From Candidatus Accumulibacter sp. ACC003 (GTDB lineage Bacteria; Pseudomonadota; Gammaproteobacteria; Burkholderiales; Rhodocyclaceae): a stretch of DNA of 64,000 nucleotides. The notes under the pieces were generated by a model. That model was not told where the DNA came from. It did no database searches and saw nothing but the letters and a program-made list of their open reading frames with translations. A program made the translations under genes and the position numbers. Positions 14,243-23,536 of the stretch are shown here, one piece after another. Location: assembly GCF_907163085.1 (NCBI RefSeq), contig NZ_CAJQTX010000005.1, positions 434,001-498,000 on the forward strand, given 5' to 3'. Numbering within the stretch: the stretch's first letter is position 1; the number at the start of each line of letters is the position of its first letter.

Positions 14243-15841
14243 TCAGGTGATTCTGAAGGTTACCCTTTCAAAGTCCGGGCCTTCGCTGAGAAGCTGCTGC
14301 AGGCGGACGCGCCAGACGCCATCGACGTAGACCTCCAGCAGTCGATCCGGATAGAACCAGCCCGCCGGGATGACCAGGCTCTGCTCCTCGCCGATTGCCG
14401 GGAAGGCCGGCAACATGAACGCCCGGCTATAGGAGTCGGCGTGCCCGGCGCTCTGTGAGAGCTGCCGGGCCGCAACCGCCTGCGGTTTACCCGCGAGTGC
14501 CGCGACGCCGGCGACCAGCCCGCCGCCTTGCTCCTGCATCAACCACACCACCTGTGCCAGCAGATGGGCGCTACCGTCGTGCGGGCAAATGGCCAGCAAC
14601 TGCTCAGGCGCCAGCCGTCGACCCGCGGTCGACCGCAGCAGACGGAAGCCGTTGGCGCTCTGGTCCAGTACCTCCCAATCGTCGACGGCAAGGCCCAGGT
14701 GTGAGCGGCGAACTTCCAGACCCTGCGTCGGGTCCAGTCCGTGCCGGAAGGTGAACATGTTGTCGAACTCCTGGCGAGAATAGATGCGAGCGTTCTCGGG
14801 TTGGCTGAACTCGGTTCCGGAGATGTAGTAGTGCATGGCCGTGAATCCGCTACAGACCTTGGCAATCCCCGTCGCACGGTGGCGACGAAAGCGACGGGCA
14901 GCGCGCAGCAAGCACCACGGCCTGGCCAGGCGGTCAAGCAGCCGATGGCATTGGGCGCTGGTGCAGTCTTCGCCAAGACCGAGTTGCATTGGCTGTATTT
15001 TTTTCTGCAGTTGTCGCTTGGTCTCGTTGATTTGTGCCGCCAGACGAGCGATGTCCACACGACGAACGTTCTCCGTCTGCAGGCAGTCGTTGGCTGCACG
15101 CAGGCCGGAATCGTGCATGAGGTCGACGACCAGAGGCGGCAGTGGGTTGCCCGCCAGCGCTGGATGGATACTGACCAGCGGCGACCAGGCAGCGGCCCAG
15201 CGTCGCACCAGGCCGAGCTCGCGCACCGTCAGGCTATAGGGCCCGGCGAGTTCGATCAGCAGCAGGCTGACAAATGCCGCCGTACAGTGGGTCGTGCGCC
15301 CGAGTGGGTCGAGAGAATCGGGGACGGCGACCGTTGCTACACCCCATTCTTCGGCGCTGGCGTAGAAGCCATGCAGGTCCAGCCAGAGGCCCTCGGGCAG
15401 CTGCCGACGCGCACGATCATGTTCGACGATGGCCATTCCGGTGTAGTAGATGCAGCGATGCAGGATCAAAGCCAGTCGTTCGCCATCGTCGCCGTCTTGC
15501 AGCTGCGCGCAATGCGCGTATGCACGTGCCGCCTTGAGCCAGGTTGCCACTACCTGCTGAAAGGCCGCCTCTTCGATTTCGCCCAGCGGCAGCGCCTTGC
15601 TACTGTAGTGGCGGGCCAGATCTTCCTCGACAAAGCACAGTGAAATCCTGGTCTGTTCAAGTAGTTGCAGATAAACGTCGCTTGCGGGAGGCGCCTCCAG
15701 CAGGCTATCCAGGAAATGGTTTATTTCCCGATCGGCCTGTTGCGAGTTGGCCAGGGGAAGGCGAGAGAGGATCTGGAAACCCGTTTTCAAGTCCGAAATC
15801 TTCATCGTGACTCCCGGCATTTTGGCAAGAACTGCGCTCAT
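14243..15841 (-). CDS. Conserved protein of unknown function with a PilZ-like C-terminal region
   Basis: 532 residues, start ATG at 15841 behind AGGAGA and overlapping the HIT gene stop by four bases, so the two are translationally coupled. The N-terminal 300 residues are mostly helical with no family I can name. The C-terminal part has a DxSxxG motif (DQSANG, near residue 393) followed by GFRLLRSTAGRRLAPEQLLAI and an alternating beta pattern ending VAGVAAL, which is how PilZ domains look. An RxxxR motif (RIYSR) lies about 36 residues earlier, slightly farther than usual. PilZ-type c-di-GMP binding is therefore an inference. No signal peptide or membrane segment is visible. Confidence 0.6.
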   Translation of the reverse strand: MSAVLAKMPGVTMKISDLKTGFQILSRLPLANSQQADREINHFLDSLLEAPPASDVYLQLLEQTRISLCFVEEDLARHYSSKALPLGEIEEAAFQQVVATWLKAARAYAHCAQLQDGDDGERLALILHRCIYYTGMAIVEHDRARRQLPEGLWLDLHGFYASAEEWGVATVAVPDSLDPLGRTTHCTAAFVSLLLIELAGPYSLTVRELGLVRRWAAAWSPLVSIHPALAGNPLPPLVVDLMHDSGLRAANDCLQTENVRRVDIARLAAQINETKRQLQKKIQPMQLGLGEDCTSAQCHRLLDRLARPWCLLRAARRFRRHRATGIAKVCSGFTAMHYYISGTEFSQPENARIYSRQEFDNMFTFRHGLDPTQGLEVRRSHLGLAVDDWEVLDQSANGFRLLRSTAGRRLAPEQLLAICPHDGSAHLLAQVVWLMQEQGGGLVAGVAALAGKPQAVAARQLSQSAGHADSYSRAFMLPAFPAIGEEQSLVIPAGWFYPDRLLEVYVDGVWRVRLQQLLSEGPDFERVTFRIT

Positions 15842-16305
15842 GGTGTTTCTCCTGACGACCCGTGATGGACGCTCGACGGAGTGCGCAGGGCGGCGATGAT
15901 CCGATCACCAAGTTGTCTTCCGTCGACGGCGCGGCGGCTTTGAACGTTGGCCCGCTGTGGCGTTGCCCACACCGGATTTGGAAAGTGCCGGTCGTCGCGC
16001 CAGCGTGGTATCAGGTGCCAATGCACATGCGGAGTGACATTGCCGAGACTCGCGAGATTGATCTTGTCCGGTTGATACAGGCAGCGCAAGGCGGTCTCGA
16101 CGGCGAAAACAACCGTCATCAGATGCATTCTTTCCTTGTGGGGCAGGTCGGTCATCTCGCGCAGATGGCGGTTCAAGACAACGCGGCAGAAGCCCGGATA
16201 GTCGGCGTCGGCAACCATCACGACGCGACAACACGCACTTTCCCAGACCACCTCGCCACCGGGCGAGCCGCACAGCTCGCAATCGTCAATCGCATCCCTA
16301 CTCAC
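15838..16305 (-). CDS. HIT family nucleotide hydrolase
   Basis: 155 residues. The catalytic histidine triad is HVHWHLIPR (about residues 93-101), preceded by the DKINLASLGN segment typical of HIT proteins. It begins with a CELCG cysteine pair as in zinc-binding HIT proteins. Family members hydrolyse nucleoside phosphoramidates or dinucleoside polyphosphates; the substrate here is unknown. It overlaps the PilZ-like gene by ATGA. Confidence 0.9.
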   Translation of the reverse strand: MSRDAIDDCELCGSPGGEVVWESACCRVVMVADADYPGFCRVVLNRHLREMTDLPHKERMHLMTVVFAVETALRCLYQPDKINLASLGNVTPHVHWHLIPRWRDDRHFPNPVWATPQRANVQSRRAVDGRQLGDRIIAALRTPSSVHHGSSGETP

Positions 16306-16672
16306 GGCCAGACTCCTTGTTGATCACCGGGCGCCGAAGCGCGCCTGTTGACCGAGACAATAAACCTGGGTGGCGCAAGACGTGAGGAAATAGGTCACAG
16401 AGCGCGTGACAAACTGCATTGACGCTTGGGTACCGTGCCGACCACTTCAGCTGCTTGCTCGCCACACGATCTTTACGAGCGCGCTGTGGTGGCCACGACC
16501 ACGATGGCGAGTGGCGTCGATTGGCTAGCGCGCGGCGGCAATCGGCCGGCAATTTCTGCGGCGCAACTTGCCGGACCGGTAGTGAAGGGCAATGGCAAGG
16601 GCTCGTCGCGTCGGCTGGCCGCCTGAGCGAAAGCGGCCGTTGCCTTGCCGGGCGGCGGTTTCCGGCAATCGC
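16306..16672. other. Intergenic region without a recognisable gene
   Basis: 367 bases between the HIT gene and the first DUF21/CBS gene, both on the minus strand. The small open frames in it have Arg/Ala/Ser-rich products with no family features. I see no RNA gene or strong terminator. Confidence 0.5.
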
Positions 16673-17938
16673 CTAAAGACGTTCGACGCGGACTTTGGTG
16701 ACTGTGCGGGCATCGGCTTCGATCACCGTGTAGCGATGACCCCGCTCCTCAACGCTATCGCCCACCGCCGGGATATGTCGCAGGCGGGCGATCAGGAAGC
16801 CGGCGAGTGTGTGCGCTTCGCCGACCGGCAGATTGAGCCTCAGCGAGTCGTTGAGCTCCGAGATTGGCGCTCGTCCGCCGATCAGATGGTTATCGTCACT
16901 TTCGGACTCGATAACTACGCGCGGCGGCTTCATGTTGTCGAAGTCGTAGCCCGAGTCGACGCTCCCGACGACTTCTTCGAAGATGTCTTCCATGGTCAGG
17001 ATGCCAATCGCCGAGCCAAACTCGTCGACCACGATCGCCATGTGATCGGAGCGTGCGCGCAGCAGTGGCAGCACTTGATCGATGGACTGTTTGGGTGACA
17101 GATAGAGCGCCGGCCGAATGAAGTCGCTGGCCGCACGCTTTTCGATGTCCGGCATCAGCAGGTCCCAGGTGGTCAGCGTCAGCACGCCGGTCACATTGGT
17201 AATGTTGCCGCGAAAAACCGGCAGGCGATTGAAGCCATGCTCCCAGACCCGGCGTAGAGCTTCGTCAATTCCGCGCCTTTCGTTGAAACCGATGACCTCG
17301 GCCAGTGGCGACATGACTTCGCCCACCGTCGTGTCGGCAAAGCGGAAAATACGACGAATGCGCTGCTTGTTGGTAGCGCCGCCGCCGTCGGCGGGGGTCT
17401 CGGAGAGATCGATAAGCACCCGCAACTCGTCCTTGGTGATGAAGCCACTCTGACCGGACGATGCGCCGCCGAAGAGGCGTGCCGCAACGCGCGCGATGCG
17501 GCTGAAGACGAAAATCACCGGATAAAAGACGTACGAGAAGAAACGCAGCCCGTAGATGATCCTGGTGACGATCCAGTCGGACTTTTGCTGAAAAATACTC
17601 TTGGGTACGATCTCGCCGAAAATCAGCAGGAATGGCGTGAATACCAGCACTGAAACCAGGTCACCGATTTCACCCATGGCGTCGATGAACAACAGCGTGC
17701 CGAGGGTGGTGATCGTCACCGTCGCGATATTGGTACCGACCAGCGTTGTTCCGAGCATGATGTCCGGCGTACGAAACAGCTGCAGCACCAGTTTGGCGCC
17801 GGGGTCGCCAAGCCGCGCCTGGTGTCGCAGGTGAATCTTGTCGGCATTGACCATGGCCAACTCGGAACCCGAGAAAAAACCTTTGAGTATTAAGAAGAAC
17901 AGAATGACCACCAGCTCCAACGCCAATTCCAACTCCAT
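16673..17938 (-). CDS. DUF21/CBS-domain membrane protein (hemolysin C/CorC family), paralogue 1
   Basis: 421 residues. Order: N-terminal DUF21 membrane domain with FFSGSELAMVNADKIHL and GTTLVGTNIATVTI (about 1-190), paired CBS domains (about 205-335, including HGFNRLPVFRGN and DHMAIVVDEFGSAIGILTMEDIFEEVVG), and a C-terminal CorC_HlyC domain with AHTLAGFLIARLRHIPAVGD. Family members (YfjD/CorB, CNNM relatives) act in magnesium or cobalt efflux or membrane resistance; the substrate is not evident. GAGGAGAG precedes the ATG. The second paralogue lies 15 bases upstream. Confidence 0.9.
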   Translation of the reverse strand: MELELALELVVILFFLILKGFFSGSELAMVNADKIHLRHQARLGDPGAKLVLQLFRTPDIMLGTTLVGTNIATVTITTLGTLLFIDAMGEIGDLVSVLVFTPFLLIFGEIVPKSIFQQKSDWIVTRIIYGLRFFSYVFYPVIFVFSRIARVAARLFGGASSGQSGFITKDELRVLIDLSETPADGGGATNKQRIRRIFRFADTTVGEVMSPLAEVIGFNERRGIDEALRRVWEHGFNRLPVFRGNITNVTGVLTLTTWDLLMPDIEKRAASDFIRPALYLSPKQSIDQVLPLLRARSDHMAIVVDEFGSAIGILTMEDIFEEVVGSVDSGYDFDNMKPPRVVIESESDDNHLIGGRAPISELNDSLRLNLPVGEAHTLAGFLIARLRHIPAVGDSVEERGHRYTVIEADARTVTKVRVERL

Positions 17939-17953
17939 TGCTGCTCTCCTCGC

Positions 17954-19489
17954 CTAGTCTGTCGTTCTGACGATTTCGCTTGCCGGTTTTTCGCTTTCTG
18001 GCTGCCCATCGTGCGTCTCGTTGGGCAACTCGCCTTCCTGCTCCGACGACTCGCGCATCAGGTCGTCGTCGTATTCGTCGAGGGTCTCCTGTTCCTGGTC
18101 CGCCGGCGAGTCCTCCGACGACGACTCGGCAAGGCTTTCCATGTCCAGGGGGGTATCGGGCGCGCCGTCCTGCTCGTCGCGGGTACCGCCGAAGGACACC
18201 CGCACCTTGGTGATGCGCATGCCGCTCACTTCCTTGACCGTGATCTCGTAGTCGGCGAAGAACACTTTTTCGCCGACGCGCGGCAAGCGACCGAACAAGA
18301 CCAGGGTTACGCCACCGATGGTGTTCATCAGCGGGTCGTCGATATCGAAATTGGTGAGCGTGCGGAAATCGGCCAGACGCATATAACCGGGGACGGTAAA
18401 ACTGTTATTACCCTCCTGCTGGTAATACTCCTGCCCGCGCATCTTCCCCGAGATTTCACCGAAGATGAAGGTCATCACGTCCTTGATCGTGACAATGCCA
18501 AGCACCTCGCCGTATTCGCCAATGACCACTGCAGCGCGGGTGTTGAAGCGCTGAAAATACTCGAGCATCTCGTCCACCTTCTTGGTCGGCGGAACAAAGT
18601 GCGCGGGCTTCAGGAGCTCGGGAAGCTTGATTTCCGAAACCTTGTCATCGCCGCGGACCCGCCGCAGCAGATCCTCGGCCTGCAGAAAGCCGATGACGTT
18701 GTCCCAATGGCCGCGATAGACCGGTACCCGCGGGTGGCGATAAGTACGAAAGCGCTCGATCAGTTCTTCGATCGGCAGGTCGCCGTCAAGAAAACGAATG
18801 CGCGGTCCCGGCGTCATGATTCGTGCTACATCGGTCTCCGCCGCCTCGAGGACTTTGTCGATCAGCACCCTTTCCGAGGCCTCGATGACGCCGGTTTCTT
18901 CGCTGTCGGCCATCAGGGTGCGCAACTCGTCGGGTCTCAGGATGTTTTCGCGGTCGACGTGCTCGCCGACCACGAAGGTCGTGACACGATCGGCGACCAG
19001 GCGCACGACATTGCGCAATGGGGTGACGATGAAAATCCACTTGGGGAGAAAGCGGGCGGTGAGCAGGCTGGCGAACTTGACCGGCGAATTGACCGCGATG
19101 GTCTTTGGCGTCACCTCGCCAAACAGCAAAAGTAGCGGCACCATCACCACGATATTGATCCAGCCGGCATCGGCCTCGCCAAACATCATGACCAGGATCA
19201 TTGTCATGTTGGCGGCCGCCGCGATGTTGACCAGCTCGTTGCCGCAGAGCAGCGAGACGATCAGTCGCCGTGGCTCGTCGAGCATCGCGTGGATGCTTTC
19301 GGAATGTGGGTTGCGCGAATTGCGCAGTTTTTGCAGATCGATGCGGCTGAGCGAAAAAAGCGCCGTTTCCGAGCCCGAGAAGAATGCCGACAGGCAGAAC
19401 AGTCCGGCCTGAATCACCAGGCGAATGGTCAGATCCCAGTTGACGTCCGTGAGATCGATGAAGTCAAAGGCTTCCCGCAACCACTCCAT
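17954..19489 (-). CDS. DUF21/CBS-domain membrane protein (hemolysin C/CorC family), paralogue 2
   Basis: 511 residues from the ATG at 19489 (MEWLREAFDFIDL), which follows GGGGA; a frame open from 19765 adds a leader that does not resemble the family. It has the DUF21 domain (FFSGSETALFSLSR, NELVNIAAAANMT), two CBS domains (YRHPRVPVYRGHWDNVIGFLQ; TRAAVVIGEYGEVLGIVTIKDVMTFIFG) and a CorC_HlyC domain. Unlike its neighbour it carries a strongly acidic tail of about 60 residues (QEQETLDEYDDDL and similar). The two genes form one minus-strand unit, which suggests a hetero-oligomer or divided substrate range. Confidence 0.9.
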   Translation of the reverse strand: MEWLREAFDFIDLTDVNWDLTIRLVIQAGLFCLSAFFSGSETALFSLSRIDLQKLRNSRNPHSESIHAMLDEPRRLIVSLLCGNELVNIAAAANMTMILVMMFGEADAGWINIVVMVPLLLLFGEVTPKTIAVNSPVKFASLLTARFLPKWIFIVTPLRNVVRLVADRVTTFVVGEHVDRENILRPDELRTLMADSEETGVIEASERVLIDKVLEAAETDVARIMTPGPRIRFLDGDLPIEELIERFRTYRHPRVPVYRGHWDNVIGFLQAEDLLRRVRGDDKVSEIKLPELLKPAHFVPPTKKVDEMLEYFQRFNTRAAVVIGEYGEVLGIVTIKDVMTFIFGEISGKMRGQEYYQQEGNNSFTVPGYMRLADFRTLTNFDIDDPLMNTIGGVTLVLFGRLPRVGEKVFFADYEITVKEVSGMRITKVRVSFGGTRDEQDGAPDTPLDMESLAESSSEDSPADQEQETLDEYDDDLMRESSEQEGELPNETHDGQPESEKPASEIVRTTD

Positions 19490-20084
19490 GAAATGTCCCC
19501 GCCCCAGGAATTTTTGACCAATAGATTCAGGCGCTTGGCGCGCATGATCGCAATGCACCATCTGTCTCGTGGTCGGCGACATGCCGAGACAGTAACTGGC
19601 AAAAGCCCAAGGATAGGCGCTATGTGCCAATGAAACAAGCCTTTCCGGACCACAAAAAGCACCTCCCAGGCGGCTTGAGCAAGCCGACGTCGCCAGCCCG
19701 GCAGCATCCGGAATGGCCGTTTTACGGTCGCGCCGAAGCCTCGATGGTGCCCTGTTTAGCGGCATCCGCCGAGCGCGAAACGAGGCAGGCAGAAGCGTAG
19801 CATGTTGGGTACTGTGCGCATCGTACAGCCAATATACGCACGAAAAACACGTAGGTCTTGAGAAAACTACTGTATTGTTGCGCTTGAGCGTCTCTTGGTA
19901 TTAGCCAATAAGCATTTAACACACAAAGATGCGACGCGTGTCCGCCGCGCTGGCTTGTGCCGTGTTTTGAGTCGCCGGGCGTGCCGCTCAGGCGGCCGTT
20001 CGAAGCAAGCGCCGAGCACGCGCCGGTCGGAGCGATGCCCGGGGATGTACCCGCCAGTTGCCACCAACAAAGGAGGATTTGCCC
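19490..20084. other. Divergent intergenic region, no gene supported
   Basis: 595 bases between the CBS gene (minus) and the stress-protein gene (plus), so it should contain promoters in both directions. The sequence near 19820-19920 is AT-richer than its surroundings. A CGGCTTGAGCAAGCCG hairpin lies near 19673-19688. I found no convincing -35/-10 pair or RNA gene. Confidence 0.5.
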
Positions 20085-20588
20085 ATGGTTGACAAGAGCA
20101 AAGCCGCCGCCGGGTCGCCAGACCCTGGCCGCGGTCCGATTGTCGTTCCGATCGATTTTTCGCTGTATTCCGAGGCCGCTTTGTTGCTGGCCAGTGATTT
20201 TGCCGATGGTTTGGCGGCAAAGCTGCTTGTTCTGCACGTGGTCCACGACCCGCAGAACATGCCCGGCTACTACGCGAAAATGGCCGGCAAGAAAACTCTC
20301 ACACGGATGGCCGACGTCGCCGGTGAAATGCTCGACGAGTTCATGGCGGGGGTACGCAAGCGGCATCCCGAGCGGCAGCCCCTGCAGAAGGCCGAGCTGA
20401 TGTTGGTCAAGGGAATACCCGTGACCCGCATCCTGCAGGTGGTCGAGAAAGAGAAGGCCAGTATGGTCGTGATGGGCAGCAAGGGCGCGACAGGACTACG
20501 CCATCTGCTGTTGGGTTCGGTCGCCGAACAGGTTCTTGGTCTGGCCAAGCTGCCGGTAACGATCGTCAAGGATCATTCAAAACATTGA
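20085..20588 (+). CDS. Universal stress protein (UspA family)
   Basis: 167 residues; start ATG at 20085 behind a strong AAAGGAGG. The Usp fold is marked by GPIVVPIDFSLYSEAALLLASDFAD at the start and MGSKGATGLRHLLLGSVAEQVL near the end; the latter is the G-2x-G-9x-G-S ATP-binding motif, so this is probably an ATP-binding Usp. It sits 25 bases before the Na/Pi cotransporter gene on the same strand, so the two are likely co-transcribed. Confidence 0.92.
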   Translation: MVDKSKAAAGSPDPGRGPIVVPIDFSLYSEAALLLASDFADGLAAKLLVLHVVHDPQNMPGYYAKMAGKKTLTRMADVAGEMLDEFMAGVRKRHPERQPLQKAELMLVKGIPVTRILQVVEKEKASMVVMGSKGATGLRHLLLGSVAEQVLGLAKLPVTIVKDHSKH

Positions 20589-20613
20589 GTCGCAACGACC
20601 GGAGGCCTGACTT

Positions 20614-22416
20614 ATGCTCGACACGTATCTGAAAGAACTTCCCACCAATACCGGCGCGCTGGTCGCGCTCGGGATCGTGGGCGCGGTCCTTGGCGTCGTC
20701 GCCTGGCCGGCGCTTGCTGCCGCCGTAGACCCGACTACCTCGATGAATTGGGGCGGCATGACGATGGAGTTGCTCGGCGGCCTCGCCCTGTTCCTCTACG
20801 GCATGGTGCAGATGGAAGTGGCGCTGAAGGCCGTCGCCGGCGAGCGGATGAAAAGCATCCTCGCCAAGCTGACCGTCAACCGCTTTGCCGGCCTGGGAAC
20901 CGGCGCCGTGGTGACTGCGGTGATCCAGTCATCGTCGGTGACGACGGTCCTGCTGGTCGGTTTCATTTCGGCCGGGCTGATGTCCTTGCCGCAGTCGGTC
21001 GGCGTCATCATCGGCGCCAAGATCGGTACGACGATCACCGGCCAGATCGTCGCCTTCAAGATCACCAAGGCCGCGCTGGCGATGATCGCCGGCGGCTTTG
21101 CCATGCTCTTTCTTTCCAAGAACGAGAAGATCAAGAGCTATGGCGGCATGTTGATGGGCCTTGGCCTGGTGTTCTTCGGCATGCACGTGATGGGCGAGGC
21201 GATGCATCCGCTGCGCAGCTACCAGCCCTTCCTCGACATGATGCAGACGATGACCAATCCGATCATCGCGGTCATTGTCTCGGCGCTTTTTACGGCGCTG
21301 ATCCAGTCGTCGTCGGCGACCACCGCAATCGTCATCGTCATGGCGTCGCAGGGCTTCATCAGCCTTGATGCCGGCATTCCGCTGGTCATGGGCGCCAATA
21401 TTGGTACCTGCGTGACGGCGTTGCTGGCCGCCATTGGCAAACCGCGCGAAGCGGTACGCTGTGCCGTCGTCCATACCGGCCTGGCGACCACCGGCGTCTT
21501 GATGTGGCTGCCTTTCATCAGCGTGATCAAGCATGCGGTTGTCTGGATGTCTCCTGCCTACCCGGACCTCAGCGGCATGGCGCAGCTCGCCGCCGAGACG
21601 CCGCGCCAGATCGCCAACGCGCACACTTTCTTCAACGTCGCCAATGGCTGTATTTTCATCTGGTTTACCACCTATATCGCGCGTTTCGTCGAATGGCTGG
21701 TTCCCGACAAGCCGCTCGAAGAGGAAGCGATGATCGTGCGTACCAAGTTCCTCCAGGAAGAGCTGCTGAGCACGCCGTCGCTGGCACTGGACAGTGTGCG
21801 CATGGAAGTGATGCACATGGGTGAGACGGTCAATACGATGTTGAAGGGGATCATGCCGGCGATCATCAAGGGCGACACCAGGGCGCTTGAGGAGATCCGT
21901 CGGATGGACGACACGGTCGACATCCTGCACGCGGGAATCCTCGACTATCTCGCCAAGATCAGCCGGCAGCCGCTACTTGAAGAGCAGACCAAGGAGTTGA
22001 TGCAGTTGATGGAGGCGGTGAGTAACCTCGAGAATATCGGCGACATCGTCGAGACCAATCTGGTGGTTCTCGGCCACGATCGCGTCCGCGACAAGATCCA
22101 GGTAAGCGAAGCGACCCAGGCCGTGCTCAACGGCTTCCAGGTGGCGATCAGCAAGGCTGTCTCGGCGGCGGTGATGGCGGTTGCGCAGCGCAACGAGCGC
22201 TCGGCACAGATCGTTACCGGGATGAAGGACGAGATCAACCGTATCGCCGACTCCGCCGCCATGCATGAGGCGCGCCGGCTGGTTGCCGAGGAACCCAATC
22301 GTATCGCGGCCTATACGCTCGAAGTCGAGATCATCGAGAAGCAGAAGCGGATCTACTACTTCGCCAAGCGGATGGCCAAGACGGTCCTGCCGGCGGTCCT
22401 GCAAGACCGCAGCTAG
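20614..22416 (+). CDS. Na+/phosphate cotransporter family protein with PhoU-like C-terminus
   Basis: 600 residues. An N-terminal hydrophobic segment is followed by two inverted Na/Pi repeats, each with the diagnostic QSSS motif (VIQSSSVTTVLL and IQSSSATTAIVI), in about ten membrane helices up to residue 370. The last 220 residues are a helical PhoU-like domain (MEVMHMGETVNTMLKGIMPAI; MEAVSNLENIGDIVETN). Such proteins move phosphate with sodium. The direction of transport and any polyphosphate link are inference. It ends just before a strong terminator. Confidence 0.9.
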   Translation: MLDTYLKELPTNTGALVALGIVGAVLGVVAWPALAAAVDPTTSMNWGGMTMELLGGLALFLYGMVQMEVALKAVAGERMKSILAKLTVNRFAGLGTGAVVTAVIQSSSVTTVLLVGFISAGLMSLPQSVGVIIGAKIGTTITGQIVAFKITKAALAMIAGGFAMLFLSKNEKIKSYGGMLMGLGLVFFGMHVMGEAMHPLRSYQPFLDMMQTMTNPIIAVIVSALFTALIQSSSATTAIVIVMASQGFISLDAGIPLVMGANIGTCVTALLAAIGKPREAVRCAVVHTGLATTGVLMWLPFISVIKHAVVWMSPAYPDLSGMAQLAAETPRQIANAHTFFNVANGCIFIWFTTYIARFVEWLVPDKPLEEEAMIVRTKFLQEELLSTPSLALDSVRMEVMHMGETVNTMLKGIMPAIIKGDTRALEEIRRMDDTVDILHAGILDYLAKISRQPLLEEQTKELMQLMEAVSNLENIGDIVETNLVVLGHDRVRDKIQVSEATQAVLNGFQVAISKAVSAAVMAVAQRNERSAQIVTGMKDEINRIADSAAMHEARRLVAEEPNRIAAYTLEVEIIEKQKRIYYFAKRMAKTVLPAVLQDRS

Positions 22417-22438
22417 CCGTCGTTCTGGCGGTGTTCCG

Positions 22439-22483
22439 GGCCACGGCCCGCCAGATCCTCGGTCTGGCGGGCCGTGGCCTTTT
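22439..22483 (+). terminator. Intrinsic terminator after the Na/Pi cotransporter gene
   Basis: A perfect 17-bp stem (22439-22455 with 22463-22479), a 7-base loop and a short T-run (22480-22483). It closes the stress protein/transporter unit before tsaD. Confidence 0.9.
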
Positions 22484-22516
22484 CGCTGCTTGCTGCGGCC
22501 GCGGTAGAATGGCGCG

Positions 22517-23536
22517 ATGCTAGTTCTCGGAATCGAATCGTCTTGTGACGAAACGGGTATGGCGCTGTACAGCACCGCTGCCGGCGGTGGCTTGCTCGCG
22601 CACGCCCTGCACTCGCAGGTACGCATGCACCAGGAGTATGGCGGCGTCGTGCCGGAACTCGCCTCGCGCGACCATATCCGGCGCGTCGTACCGCTGTTGC
22701 GTCAGGTCCTCGCCGATAGCGGCCGTTCGCTGGCCGCGATCGACGCCGTTGCTTATACGCAGGGGCCGGGTCTGGCGGGTGCCTTGCTGGTCGGCGCCGC
22801 ATTCGCCGAAGCGCTGGCGACCGCCCTCGAGGTACCCAGCGTACCGGTGCACCATCTTGAGGGTCACCTGCTGTCGCCGCTGCTGTCGCCGCGGCCGCCG
22901 CGCTTTCCCTTCGTCGCCTTGCTGGTTTCGGGCGGGCACAGCCAGCTGATGCGGGTGATCGGTGTCGGTCAGTATGAATTGATGGGTGAAACGCTTGACG
23001 ACGCGGCCGGCGAAGCCTTCGACAAGACCGCCAAGCTGCTCGGTCTGGACTATCCTGGCGGTCCGGCGCTGGCCGCGCTGGCCGAGGCGGGGCGTCCCGA
23101 CGTGGTCAAACTGCCGCGTCCGATGCTCAAGTCGGGTGATCTCAATTTCAGCTTCAGCGGCCTGAAGACCGCCGTCCTGACGCGCGTGCGCGAGTTGGCG
23201 CCGATCAGCGAGCAGCAGCGCGCCGACATTGCGCGTGCTTTCCAGGATGCGATCGTCGAAGTGTTGGTCAGCAAGTCCCTGCGGGCGGTGGCGATGAGCG
23301 GTCTGAAGCAGTTGGTGGTCGCCGGTGGCGTCGGCGCCAACGCTGAACTGCGGCGGCAGCTCGACGCGCACGCCGGTCGGGCGCGGATTGCCGTCTTTTA
23401 CCCGGAATTCGAATTCTGTACCGACAACGGCGCGATGATCGCCCTCGCCGGCGCCTTGCGGCTGCAGGCCGGGCAGTCCGGCAAGCCGGCCGGTGCCTTC
23501 GCGGTTCGCCCGCGCTGGCCGCTGACCTGCTCTTAG
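22517..23536 (+). CDS. tsaD: tRNA N6-adenosine threonylcarbamoyltransferase TsaD
   Basis: Transfers threonylcarbamate to A37 of ANN-decoding tRNAs, with TsaB, TsaE and TsaC. The 339-residue product has the ASKHA fold: [22 protein letters not shown] (metal ligands) and [10 protein letters not shown], then [14 protein letters not shown]. Length is normal. A -10-like TAGAAT lies at 22504-22509, only seven bases before the ATG, and no ribosome site is visible, so the message may be almost leaderless. Its 3' end overlaps plsY tail-to-tail by four bases. Confidence 0.97.
   Translation: MLVLGIESSCDETGMALYSTAAGGGLLAHALHSQVRMHQEYGGVVPELASRDHIRRVVPLLRQVLADSGRSLAAIDAVAYTQGPGLAGALLVGAAFAEALATALEVPSVPVHHLEGHLLSPLLSPRPPRFPFVALLVSGGHSQLMRVIGVGQYELMGETLDDAAGEAFDKTAKLLGLDYPGGPALAALAEAGRPDVVKLPRPMLKSGDLNFSFSGLKTAVLTRVRELAPISEQQRADIARAFQDAIVEVLVSKSLRAVAMSGLKQLVVAGGVGANAELRRQLDAHAGRARIAVFYPEFEFCTDNGAMIALAGALRLQAGQSGKPAGAFAVRPRWPLTCS

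Noticed and set aside
16298..16552. 84-codon minus-strand open frame beside the HIT gene
   Set aside because: Basic, low-complexity product with no ribosome site or family feature.
19895..19908. TTGGT-ATTA-GCCAA as an FNR/ANR site upstream of the stress protein
   Set aside because: Three mismatches to TTGAT-N4-ATCAA and no well-placed promoter; too weak to list.
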